From: UBA2040 sp041674745
GTDB lineage: Bacteria > Bacteroidota > Bacteroidia > Flavobacteriales_D > Crocinitomicaceae
Assembly: GCA_041674745.1 (NCBI GenBank)
Contig: JBAYVD010000017.1
Location: forward strand, 1-64,000
Length of the DNA stretch: 64,000 nt
Direction: 5' to 3'
The stretch's first letter is position 1. Each line of letters opens with the position of its first letter. Shown piece after piece: positions 53,115-62,300 of this stretch. The notes under the pieces are model-generated. The model was not told where the DNA came from and did not search any database. It saw only the letters and a program-made list of their open reading frames with translations. A program made the position numbers and the translations under genes.

Positions 53115-54236
53115 TTAATGCAATCCTGGTGCCTCATCGTAATGTCCGAGGTTGTACAACATCCGTCCGTGCTCACGTAAAGCTTGACCAAATGTTCTAA
53201 AACTATTGTAAGGCAAGTTGTACTCTTTAGCCGTAGATCGTACGATTTTGGAAATGTTCTTGTAATGCACGTGGCAAATATTCGGAAACAAATGGTGCTC
53301 CACTTGATAATTTAAACCACCAACATACCAAGAGAAAAACTTAGCACCTGGAGCAAAATTAGCTGTATTATACAATTGACTTACCGCCCAGTCTGCTTCA
53401 ATATTACCAGATTCATCTGGCATAGGATAATTGCTGGATGGAACTACGTGAGCTGGTTGGAAAATAATACCCAACCAAAAACCACAGATAAAATGCATGG
53501 TAAAAAATCCTGCAATGGTCAAATACCAAGGCATGCTTGAAAAAATCAAGGGCAAACCTAAGGTCAATCCTACGTATAAGATTTTTGAAAGAATCAATCC
53601 GTAAAACGCTTTTTTGTACGTGAATCCTTGTGTTTTCAACAAATCCATTCCCTCGTAACGTTTCAATTGCTTGAAATCTTTTGTCGTAAACCAAAGCACA
53701 GTCATCATACCATACAAAAACCAAGCATACAAATGCTGAAATTTGTGACCAGACAAACGTGGTTTGTGCGGAGAAAAACGCATGACAACACCTGGATCGA
53801 TATCCTCATCAATTCCGTCAACATTTGTAAAGGTGTGATGCAATACATTGTGTTGAATTCTCCAATTCATGCCACTTCCACCAATGGCAAGAATGATATG
53901 ACCCACCCATTTATTAATGAAATCATTTTTAGAATAAGCCCCATGATTCGCATCATGCATAACGCTTAACCCGATTCCTGCCATACCGAATCCCATAAGA
54001 ATCCATGCTAAGTATCCAAGAAGATTTGAATCAATAACCGTGATTATCAAAGCAAATGGCACGAAGTACATGGCAAACATAATAATGGTCTTTACCACCA
54101 TTCCTGTGTTACCATGACGAGAAGTACCCGTCGTTTTAAAATGATCCATAACCCTGGATCTCAATGTTTTATAAAATTCTTCGTTGTGATTTTCTGAAAA
54201 TTTTACTTCAGAATAATGTAATTTATTTGTACTCAT
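53115..54236 (-). CDS. Membrane fatty-acid desaturase (front-end type)
   Basis: A 373-residue diiron desaturase with the three histidine boxes: HDANH (94-98), HNVLHH (129-134) and QVEHH (in NYQVEHHLFP). The third box starts with Q rather than H, as in front-end/linoleoyl-CoA-like desaturases; no cytochrome b5 domain is fused. It introduces a double bond into an acyl chain and probably supports membrane fluidity at low temperature. Four to six membrane segments are visible. First gene of the operon; its ATG lies 7 nt from a TAACTTTG box. Confidence 0.92.
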   Translation of the reverse strand: MSTNKLHYSEVKFSENHNEEFYKTLRSRVMDHFKTTGTSRHGNTGMVVKTIIMFAMYFVPFALIITVIDSNLLGYLAWILMGFGMAGIGLSVMHDANHGAYSKNDFINKWVGHIILAIGGSGMNWRIQHNVLHHTFTNVDGIDEDIDPGVVMRFSPHKPRLSGHKFQHLYAWFLYGMMTVLWFTTKDFKQLKRYEGMDLLKTQGFTYKKAFYGLILSKILYVGLTLGLPLIFSSMPWYLTIAGFFTMHFICGFWLGIIFQPAHVVPSSNYPMPDESGNIEADWAVSQLYNTANFAPGAKFFSWYVGGLNYQVEHHLFPNICHVHYKNISKIVRSTAKEYNLPYNSFRTFGQALREHGRMLYNLGHYDEAPGLH

Positions 54237-54243
54237 ACTGTTG

Positions 54244-54251
54244 CAAAGTTA
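54244..54251 (-). promoter_or_regulatory. -7 box TAACTTTG, desaturase operon
   Basis: An exact TAnnTTTG match on the minus strand, 7 nt from the start codon. Confidence 0.55.
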
Positions 54252-54422
54252 ATCTAACTATTTTTAATCCATACTATAATTAACAATTACAAACATATTT
54301 AATCCCTTATTTGTTTTCATTCTGCGTTAATAATTTCTTTACAATGCCGTTGTTAACAACATTTCAATCAAACCTTTGTTGAAGGAATAGCAAATAATTT
54401 TAGCAATAGTTATCACTTTATC

Positions 54423-54430
54423 TAACTTTG
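54423..54430 (+). promoter_or_regulatory. -7 box TAACTTTG, ispG
   Basis: An exact TAnnTTTG match 22 nt before the ispG start. Confidence 0.5.
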
Positions 54431-54452
54431 CGGTATTCAAGTAATCAAGAAC

Positions 54453-56366
54453 ATGAAAGACACACCCAACAAAGCTTATTGTAACGATCCCTTCAACAGA
54501 AGTCGACTCAAAACACATGTCGTAAACATCGGAAATGTTGCATTTGGAGGAAATAACCCCATTCGTTTGCAGTCCATGACTACTACGGATACCATGGATA
54601 CTCAAAAATCTATTGAGCAATCTGCTCGAATGATTGAAGCCGGTTGTGAATTGGTTCGTCTCACCGCTCCGAGTAAAAATGAAGCGTTCAACTTGGAAAA
54701 CATCAAACAAGGTCTTCGTGAACTTGGATACCAAACACCTTTGGTTGCCGACATTCACTTTACCCCAAATGCCGCCGAAATTGCCGCAAAAATTGTGGAA
54801 AAAGTTCGGGTAAATCCTGGGAATTACGCAGACAAAAAGAAATTTGAAGAGATTGAATACACAGAAGTGGCCTACAAGGCTGAGTTAAATCGAATAGAAG
54901 AAAAGTTCACCCCTTTGGTCCTGCTTTGCAAAGAGAAAAATACCGCCATGCGAATTGGAACCAATCACGGTTCTCTTTCCGATAGAATACTTTCGCGCTA
55001 CGGAGACACGCCTCACGGAATGGTAGAATCTGCCATGGAATTTATTAGAATCTGTGAAAAACATGCGTTTTACGACCTTGTTATTTCCATGAAGGCCAGC
55101 AATACAGTCGTTATGGTTCAGGCCTATCGACTTTTGGCGGCAACCCTGTTAGAAAATGGCCGGTGCTATCCTTTGCATCTTGGTGTGACGGAGGCTGGAG
55201 ACGGAGAAGATGGACGAATTAAGTCAGCTGTTGGAATTGGCGCGCTATTGGAAGATGGTTTAGGCGACACCATACGTGTTTCGTTGACGGAAGAACCAGA
55301 ATTTGAAATTCCAGTAGCCCGGATATTAGCGGAAAAATTCAACAATCAAACGAATATTCAAACCATTCATTCTGGTCTTGAACTTACCTACTCGCCCTAT
55401 TTTTATGAAAAACATCACGGCAACGAACACCACAACATTGGTGGATCCCATGCGCCGATTGTTTTTGCCGATTTGAGCAAAAAGTCAGAAATCAAACCGG
55501 CTAATTTTTTCGGATTTGGTTACACTTATTCGATTGAACTGGACAAATGGAATCTGATGGATCAAGCTGCGGATTACGTTTATGTAGGATCAAATGACGT
55601 GCCTTTCGAGGTTCCTGGAACCTTAGGAATTGTCATGGACTATGATAAATGGTCTTCAGACTGCAAAAACAAGCCGGGTTATTATCCTATTTCAACAGAA
55701 CTTAAACTCCTAGACACCGATTATTTCTATTGTCCTGAAGGCGAATTTGTCGTGACCGACGAACTCAAAAATCACCCGAATGCTTTGCTCGTAGTATCCA
55801 CAGCATTTGACAATAAGACACAGGTTATTCGCAAAATTATACATGATTTGGCGAGTAAAGGGTTGAAAAACCCTATTATTCTCCGAAATCACTATGAACT
55901 CGACGATCTAGAAACCTTCCAATTGTACAGCGCGTCGGATGCAGGAAGTATACTAATTGATGGATTTGGAGACGGAATATGGCTCACGGCTCCTCAGTCC
56001 ATTTCTGCCATCAATACCTGCTCATTTGGAATTCTTCAGGCCACTCGGACTCGCATTTCCAAAACAGAATACATTTCCTGTCCATCTTGTGGTAGAACGC
56101 TTTTTGATCTTCAAGAAACAACCGCTAAAATCAGAAAAAGAACAGCACACCTAAAAGGATTGAAAATTGGAATCATGGGATGCATTGTAAACGGTCCGGG
56201 TGAAATGGCCGATGCAGATTATGGATACGTTGGAACCGGACCTGGAAAAATAAATCTCTACAAAGAAAAAACCGTAGTTGCCAAAAACATTCCCGAAGAG
56301 GAAGCGGTAGAGGCTTTGGTGGCATTAATACGAGAAAACGGTGATTGGGTGGATGAAATTCAATAA
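54453..56366 (+). CDS. ispG: (E)-4-hydroxy-3-methylbut-2-enyl-diphosphate synthase
   Basis: A 637-residue 4Fe-4S enzyme of the MEP pathway that reduces MEcPP to HMBPP. The TIM barrel holds IRLQSMTTTDTMDTQ and VADIHFTPNAAEIAA with RVNPGNYADKKK. The cluster ligands lie in SCPSCGRTLFDLQ and the domain-closing GCIVNGPGEMADADYGYVG. At 637 residues it has the large insertion (about 290-500) typical of the plant and Bacteroidota form. With dxr (7112-8272) it shows the MEP route is used. Confidence 0.96.
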   Translation: MKDTPNKAYCNDPFNRSRLKTHVVNIGNVAFGGNNPIRLQSMTTTDTMDTQKSIEQSARMIEAGCELVRLTAPSKNEAFNLENIKQGLRELGYQTPLVADIHFTPNAAEIAAKIVEKVRVNPGNYADKKKFEEIEYTEVAYKAELNRIEEKFTPLVLLCKEKNTAMRIGTNHGSLSDRILSRYGDTPHGMVESAMEFIRICEKHAFYDLVISMKASNTVVMVQAYRLLAATLLENGRCYPLHLGVTEAGDGEDGRIKSAVGIGALLEDGLGDTIRVSLTEEPEFEIPVARILAEKFNNQTNIQTIHSGLELTYSPYFYEKHHGNEHHNIGGSHAPIVFADLSKKSEIKPANFFGFGYTYSIELDKWNLMDQAADYVYVGSNDVPFEVPGTLGIVMDYDKWSSDCKNKPGYYPISTELKLLDTDYFYCPEGEFVVTDELKNHPNALLVVSTAFDNKTQVIRKIIHDLASKGLKNPIILRNHYELDDLETFQLYSASDAGSILIDGFGDGIWLTAPQSISAINTCSFGILQATRTRISKTEYISCPSCGRTLFDLQETTAKIRKRTAHLKGLKIGIMGCIVNGPGEMADADYGYVGTGPGKINLYKEKTVVAKNIPEEEAVEALVALIRENGDWVDEIQ

Positions 56367-56497
56367 AAAAGCCAAACAACTATTTATTTATCAGTGTTTT
56401 AAGATTGTTTATTTAACACTAAGATTTAACTAAAAATTTTGTGCTTTTAAATGGCGCATCGTCTATTTGCTTGATGGATTTCCTTTCTGGACACGAA

Positions 56498-56530
56498 AAA
56501 AGGCCTTAAATCGAAGAAAAAACGCCTTTT
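56498..56530. terminator. Candidate terminator, ispG / mnmG
   Basis: AAAAGGC/GCCTTTT with a 19-nt loop in the gap between convergent ispG and mnmG. The loop is large, so this is moderate. Confidence 0.45.
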
Positions 56531-56546
56531 CAATATCAATTGATTC

Positions 56547-56560
56547 GTTTCACGTGAAAC
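56547..56560. other. parS centromere site 1
   Basis: The palindrome GTTTCACGTGAAAC contains the full ParB-binding core of the parS consensus TGTTNCACGTGAAACA; only the outermost bases differ. Its last base is the last base of the mnmG stop codon. Confidence 0.75.
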
Positions 56561-58431
56561 TAACGTCCCAAATGAATCAAAATTACAGAAATGTCACTGG
56601 GTGACACACCGCTAATCCGACTTGCTTGTCCGATCGTCGCTGGACGAATTTTTGTCAACTTCTCACGTGACTCAATGCTCATGCTTTCCATGGATTTGAA
56701 ATCCATTGTTTCTGGAATCAAAACAGACTCCAATCTATTTTGTTTGTCGGCCATTTCTTGCTCACGTTCCAAATACCCTTCATACTTCACCAATATTTCA
56801 GCTTGTCCAACAGAATCTGGATGTTTTGCCGTCAACTCCATTGCCTTGTCTTTGGCTACAGATGACATGGTAAACATATCTTCCATGGTCATGTGCGGAC
56901 GGGTCAGCAACTGACTCATTTTAACTTGCTGATTAATTGCGGCGCTTTCCTTTTCCAACAAAACAGGATTGGCCAATTCCGGAGGAACGCCTTCGCTTTT
57001 CAAGAAACCAATCATTTCTTTGGTACCTTGAATCTTCAAATTCACTCTTTCCAACGCATCATTCTTCACCATACCCAAAGCATGCGCTAATGGCGTCAAA
57101 CGAATATCCGCATTGTCTTGTCTCAACAACAAACGAAACTCTGCTCTACTCGTAAACATACGATAGGGTTCTTGTGTGCCCTTCGTAATCAAGTCATCAA
57201 TTAACACACCGATATACGCTTGGTCTCGATTCAAGATAAAAGGATCTCGTTCTAAAACTTTGAGCGCTGCGTTTGATCCCGCCATCAATCCTTGACAACC
57301 CGCTTCTTCATAACCCGTTGTTCCATTGATCTGACCCGCAAAATACAATCCTTCCACCAACTTCGTTTCTAAAGTATGTTTCAATTGTGTCGGTGGGAAA
57401 TAATCGTATTCAATCGCATAACCTGGCCGAAACATTTTTGCGTTTTCAAAACCAGGTATTGCTTGCAATGCCTTTTGTTGCACGTCTTCAGGTAAACTAG
57501 TTGAAAAACCATTCACGTAAATCTCTACCGTATTCCAGCCTTCTGGTTCAACAAAAATTTGATGACGATCCTTATCAGCAAAACGATTGATCTTATCTTC
57601 TATACTCGGACAATATCTTGGTCCCGTACTTTTGATAGCACCATTGAACATAGGACTACGATCAAAACCAGTTCGCAACAAATCGTGTGTTTCTAGATTT
57701 GTATAGGTAATCCTACACGATCGTTGTTCCGCTAATGGTTTTGTATTTGTATAACTAAACTTACTTGGGTTGACATCACCCAATTGTTCTTCCATCTTTG
57801 AATAATCCAACGAACGCCCATCTACGCGTGGTGGAGTTCCCGTTTTCATCCTACCGGCTTCAAAACCCAACTTCACCAAATCCTCAGTAATACCTGTCGC
57901 GGCCTTTTCGCCAACACGACCACCGCCGAATTGTTTTTCACCCAAATGGATTAAACCATTCAAAAATGTTCCATTTGTTAAAACAACCGATTTTCCTTTG
58001 ATATCAATTCCAATGCTGGTTTTCACACCCACAACGCGGCCCGACTCCACAATCATACCTGTCGCCATGTCTTGCCAAAAATCAACATTCAAATTCCGCT
58101 CCAACAGCAAGCGCCATTCTTCCGCAAACTTCATTCTGTCATTTTGGGTTCTCGGCGACCACATCGCTGGACCTTTTGACAAATTCAACATACGGAACTG
58201 GATAGCGCTCAAATCTGAAACAATTCCAGATCCACCACCTAACGCATCAATTTCCCGAACAATTTGCCCTTTCGCCACACCACCCATTGCAGGGTTGCAA
58301 CTCATTTGAGCAATCGTATTCATGTTCATTGTAATCAGCAAAACCGAACAACCCAAACGGCCAGCAGCATCTGCCGCTTCGCATCCTGCATGTCCGCCAC
58401 CCACTACAATCACATCATATTCTTTCAACAT
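56560..58431 (-). CDS. mnmG: tRNA uridine 5-carboxymethylaminomethyl modification enzyme MnmG
   Basis: A 623-residue FAD enzyme, partner of MnmE (38526-39893), that modifies U34 of tRNAs. It has the FAD motif VIVVGGGHAGCEAADAAGRLG, then MSCNPAMGGVAKGQI, GRSLDYSKM, TSRAEFRLLLRQDNADIRLTP and GYEEAGCQGLMAGSNAA. The start at 58431 fits the conserved N-terminus; the ATG at 58488 would add non-conserved residues and cross the parS site at 58438. parS sites flank the gene on both sides. It is transcribed toward ispG. Confidence 0.97.
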   Translation of the reverse strand: MLKEYDVIVVGGGHAGCEAADAAGRLGCSVLLITMNMNTIAQMSCNPAMGGVAKGQIVREIDALGGGSGIVSDLSAIQFRMLNLSKGPAMWSPRTQNDRMKFAEEWRLLLERNLNVDFWQDMATGMIVESGRVVGVKTSIGIDIKGKSVVLTNGTFLNGLIHLGEKQFGGGRVGEKAATGITEDLVKLGFEAGRMKTGTPPRVDGRSLDYSKMEEQLGDVNPSKFSYTNTKPLAEQRSCRITYTNLETHDLLRTGFDRSPMFNGAIKSTGPRYCPSIEDKINRFADKDRHQIFVEPEGWNTVEIYVNGFSTSLPEDVQQKALQAIPGFENAKMFRPGYAIEYDYFPPTQLKHTLETKLVEGLYFAGQINGTTGYEEAGCQGLMAGSNAALKVLERDPFILNRDQAYIGVLIDDLITKGTQEPYRMFTSRAEFRLLLRQDNADIRLTPLAHALGMVKNDALERVNLKIQGTKEMIGFLKSEGVPPELANPVLLEKESAAINQQVKMSQLLTRPHMTMEDMFTMSSVAKDKAMELTAKHPDSVGQAEILVKYEGYLEREQEMADKQNRLESVLIPETMDFKSMESMSIESREKLTKIRPATIGQASRISGVSPSDISVILIHLGR

Positions 58432-58437
58432 ATTTCT

Positions 58438-58453
58438 TGTTTCACGTGGAACA
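58438..58453. other. parS centromere site 2
   Basis: TGTTTCACGTGGAACA, the exact reverse complement of the 16-bp B. subtilis parS (TGTTCCACGTGAAACA). It lies 6 nt upstream of the mnmG start, overlapping the end of the mnmG -7 box. Confidence 0.88.
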
Positions 58454-58459
58454 AAATTA
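58452..58459 (-). promoter_or_regulatory. -7 box TAATTTTG, mnmG
   Basis: A TAnnTTTG match on the minus strand. The predicted start site falls inside parS site 2. Confidence 0.5.
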
Positions 58460-58492
58460 CTCCGACTATTCAGAGTAAACAAAAACAAAGAA

Positions 58493-58510
58493 GGGTTTCA
58501 CGTGAAACCC
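58493..58510. other. parS centromere site 3
   Basis: An 18-bp perfect palindrome, GGGTTTCACGTGAAACCC, with the complete 14-bp parS core. It supplies the ybeY stop codon (TGA, 58498-58500). Confidence 0.8.
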
Positions 58511-58920
58511 TTCAATTTATTTAAATAAAAATCTTCCTTTTCCCGCATGACAGCCTCTTCTTCATCCGATTTATCGCCATATCCACACAAATGTAGTACT
58601 CCGTGAACAACAACCCGATGCAGCTCTCTGTTAAAGTCTTGTAAAAGATCTGAGGCATTTTCGCGAACACGATCAACACTAACAAAAAGATCCCCAGCCA
58701 CACTGTTGTCTTCAGAATAATCAAACGTTATAATATCCGTATAGAAGTCATGATCAAGATGTTTTCTATTCATTTCCAGCAACTCTTCGTCTGTACAAAA
58801 AACCAATGCAACTTCTCCTAATTCAAAACCTTCGTTTTTAGCCACCGACTTCAACCAAGATTCAACGATAATTTCATTAAACTCGAATGGAGGCAACGAA
58901 AGCCAGTCGACACTAAGCAT
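58498..58920 (-). CDS. ybeY: Endoribonuclease YbeY
   Basis: A 140-residue metal-dependent RNase that matures the 16S rRNA 3' end and takes part in ribosome quality control. The family motif is present as HGVLHLCGYGDKS; the third metal ligand, usually His, is Asp or absent, a variation I recall from Bacteroidota. DFYTDIITFDYSE precedes it. The start ATG 58920 overlaps the RsbW-like stop by 8 nt and begins right before the conserved SVDWLSLPPF; earlier ATGs at 58953 and 58974 would overlap more. The C-terminal codons lie inside a parS palindrome. Confidence 0.88.
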   Translation of the reverse strand: MLSVDWLSLPPFEFNEIIVESWLKSVAKNEGFELGEVALVFCTDEELLEMNRKHLDHDFYTDIITFDYSEDNSVAGDLFVSVDRVRENASDLLQDFNRELHRVVVHGVLHLCGYGDKSDEEEAVMREKEDFYLNKLKGFT

Positions 58921-59332
58921 CTCTTCTAAAATAGATAGACACTTCACGTCCATTATTTTCAAAAGAAACTTCATCCGCCAGGTGTCGCATCAAATAGATT
59001 CCTCGTCCATTTTCTTTTTCAATGTTCTCAGGTGAAGTGGGGTCCAAAACATTTTCGAAATCAAAACCTACACCCTGGTCTTCTATCACAAAACACAGCT
59101 CATCATCATCCTTTGCAACTTTCACCCGCACTTCTTTTGAAGCGTCGCCGTGGTTGCCATGCGTGACTGCATTATTAAAGGCTTCCGTAACGGCTATTAA
59201 TACGTTGCCATAATTGTCTTCACTTACACCAACTGTATTACAAACACGATCAATCAAGCCTTCAACATTGGCCAAATGATCAAAATTTGATGGTACACTT
59301 ATTTCCTCTAGAACAGTAAATCCTTCTTTCAT
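58913..59332 (-). CDS. RsbW-like ATP-binding anti-sigma kinase domain protein
   Basis: A 139-residue GHKL ATPase-fold protein. The N box is EAFNNAVTHGNHGD (with the Asn ligand), the G1-like box is IEDQGVGFDF, and a second glycine motif is NGRGIYLM. It is the size and shape of RsbW/SpoIIAB serine kinases, which bind anti-anti-sigma factors. No sigma or anti-anti-sigma gene adjoins it, so its partner is unknown. It lies between DUF4175 and ybeY (8-nt overlap), so it is probably co-transcribed with both. Confidence 0.85.
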   Translation of the reverse strand: MKEGFTVLEEISVPSNFDHLANVEGLIDRVCNTVGVSEDNYGNVLIAVTEAFNNAVTHGNHGDASKEVRVKVAKDDDELCFVIEDQGVGFDFENVLDPTSPENIEKENGRGIYLMRHLADEVSFENNGREVSIYFRRDA

Positions 59333-59343
59333 AAATCAAGCTA

Positions 59344-62300
59344 TCACATTGCCAAGTTGAAATATTGATTCGCTTTGTCCTTGTAGTATTTCCTAAAAAC
59401 AGGATCCACTGAACGCAGCAATTCAACTTGCTTCAATTTTTCCTTGTTATACTCATCAAAACGAATTTGGTTACCAAAACCTCTATCTTTTCCACTTTGG
59501 GATTCTCGTTTTTCCTCAAAGCCTCTTTCCATAAGGGCTTTTTCACTTTCCAATAAACGCGTTAAAATATCTTTCTGCCGGGTTATCATTTGAGACGAAA
59601 AATTCTTGTTCAACAAATCTCGCTCTTGTTTATCCAATTCATTGATCAGCGGATTCAGTCCATTTCCTTTTCCTTTACCTTCTTTGTTTAATTCATCTCG
59701 TAACTGTTCCAACCGCTGCCGAATCGCAGATTGCTCCGCTGCCATTTTTGAGATTTCTTTATTGCCCATTCCTTGCATTCCCTTGCCTCCTTGACCGCCC
59801 GGAACTTCACCTCCCGGAGAATCACCCGGTTTTTTGCCACCAGGACTCTTTCCCTTTTCCATGGCTTCCAACTGCTTCTTCAACATTTGTTTCATGTCCG
59901 ATGTCCCTGGACTACCTTCTCCCGGTTTCGGCTTGCCCTTACCTCCAGGCTTATCACAACTACCAGCACCCGGTTTATTCTCTTGAGCAGCCTTTTGCAT
60001 ACTTTCAAGGCTTTCATTTAACAAGAGTGCCAAATTGTTGTAACTCGTCATTACGTATTGTTGATGCTGACCGAGCTCCTTATTACGATGCTCGTCAATA
60101 TCCTCCAAACTCAACTTGTGATTCTTTTTAATTTCGTTCAATTCTGCATCAACAAACGACGCTATCTTTGGTTGACGTTTCGCGAGCGCTTCCAAAGAAT
60201 CTTTCACCACTTTGGTGTCATCAACAATAGAACGTTGTTTACGACCGTAGGACTTGTAAGCCGGATCATTGTCATTTACCTTTGCAAACTTCTTCATAAC
60301 CAACTCTTGATCGAACGATAAAGTCATTAAGTTTTTGAGAATGTGTCGAAGCATCTCCATGTCTTCCCCCTCTTGTTCTTCGTTGGCCTCTTCCTGCATT
60401 TTATTCAAGTCCTCCGCCAACTTCTCCATGTCGTCTGCACTTTGTTCTTGTTTTTGACCAGCCTTGCTCTTCTTGTTTTTATCTAAACCATCTGAAGCTT
60501 CTTTCATTTCTTCCGAGATCTTCTCCTGCTCCTCTTTCTTGTCTTCCAACTCCATTGGACGTAGAAGTTCTTCGTTTAACTTCTTCACCTCTTCTAAGTC
60601 TTTCTTAACGTCATCAAACTTTTTGTTCAATTCATCCTGCTTCTCTTTGCCTTTTTCAGCATTCAACTTGTCTTTTTCCAAGGCGTCTTTCAATTTCCTT
60701 TGTTCCTCCGCCAAGGCATTTAATTCTTTCTCTATATCGTCAATTTTTTCGTTTACCTGGAGCTTCTTCAACATCTCTAAGCTACGGTCCAATTGTTTGT
60801 TGCGATCCTCCGCGTTCTGATCCAATTTTTCCAATTCATTTTGAATCTGATCTTTGTTTTGTTCTCGCATCAAATCTTCCAATTTCTTCAGAAGGTCCAT
60901 CATTTCTTCATCCATCAACTCCTTCATGAGTTCTTCAATTTGAGCCTGCTTTTCTAATAACAAAGGATCTACTTCGGACAATTGATTCTTTTCCTCTGCA
61001 CTTTTCTCCATGTTTTGCTGAAGATTTTGCAAGGATTTATTCAACTCCATTTGATCAGAGCGCAATTTCTCCAATTGATTTTTAGCTTTCCAATCTATCG
61101 ACTTGCTATTCATCACTTCTTTCTTCAGACGCTCTACATTCTTCCGGAATTCTTTAGTTTTATTAAGCAAAGACAACAAATCCTCCTTTGTTTGCTCTTT
61201 GTCTTTTTGACTTTCATCATTCAATTCTTCCAAGGTCGGCAACTGATAAGTAAACACCTGACTTCTAGCTGTTTTCGAGCCATTCACACCGTCATTATCC
61301 CCTACAACAAAATAATATTCAATTCGATCTTCTATTTGCAATTTCTCTCTTCGAAAATCCACCCCAAAATCAAAAGGCATAGACGCTCCTCTAGGAGAAA
61401 CCACACTCATTCGTTCTTCTCTTGACTTTCCATCTTTGGAAACAATCTTATAAACGAAAGTTAAACTCGTCAATCCATAATCATCCGAAATATTGCCACT
61501 AAAAAATCGTAAACCATCACTAACAGAATCCTTTTCTTCACTCACCATGATCGATGGATAAGCATCCCGGACAGAAATTATCGACATACTCGACGAATCT
61601 ATTTTTCCCGATTGTACATTCTCCAAACGCACCTTTAAAGTTAAATCTGATTTAATTGTTCTTTTCACTTTGAAACCGTCCGTTGTAAAGGTTTCTGTTT
61701 TACTTCCGTCATTCACAGTAACCTTCTTCGTGTTCTTGGTTAGAAACGACCATTCAATCAACGTTCCTTCTGGTACATTCAAATCGCCTGAGTTTTCAAC
61801 TACCTCGTCCTTTCTTCCTAAATAAGTCGGATAATGTATGCTCGCTTGTAAACGCCCAATCGCCGACTTAGGCAAAATTCCAATGGAAAATTCATCCGAT
61901 TTAAAACCGTTCGCTTCAAAATAGAAATTAACATCTTTGGACAATTTTGACAAGGTATACCCCGCAACATTCCTCGATTTCCAATCCATCAAAAACTTTC
62001 CTTCATCAGAAACCAAATAGACTTTATCTGGAATATAAGAACCTGTAACTTTCACTTCAATTGGCGCATCGTCACCTTCTTCCAATATCAATTCATTGTT
62101 TTGTAGAGAAAATTTGAACGGAGACTCGGGAATGTATTCCTGCTTAAAATTCACCACCCGCTCCGTTCCTTGTGTTAACATTTTTGGTACCAATACAGCC
62201 ACCAACAGCAATACCAAAAACAACGGTGTCAACCATTTTGCGTACTTCTTGTTATTCGATAAATCGATTGCATCACCGAAATTAAAAACCCCTAAGGCTG

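Noticed and set aside
56664..56669. CACGTG in mnmG as an internal parS
   Set aside because: Flanks TTCT and ACTC do not match the consensus arms.
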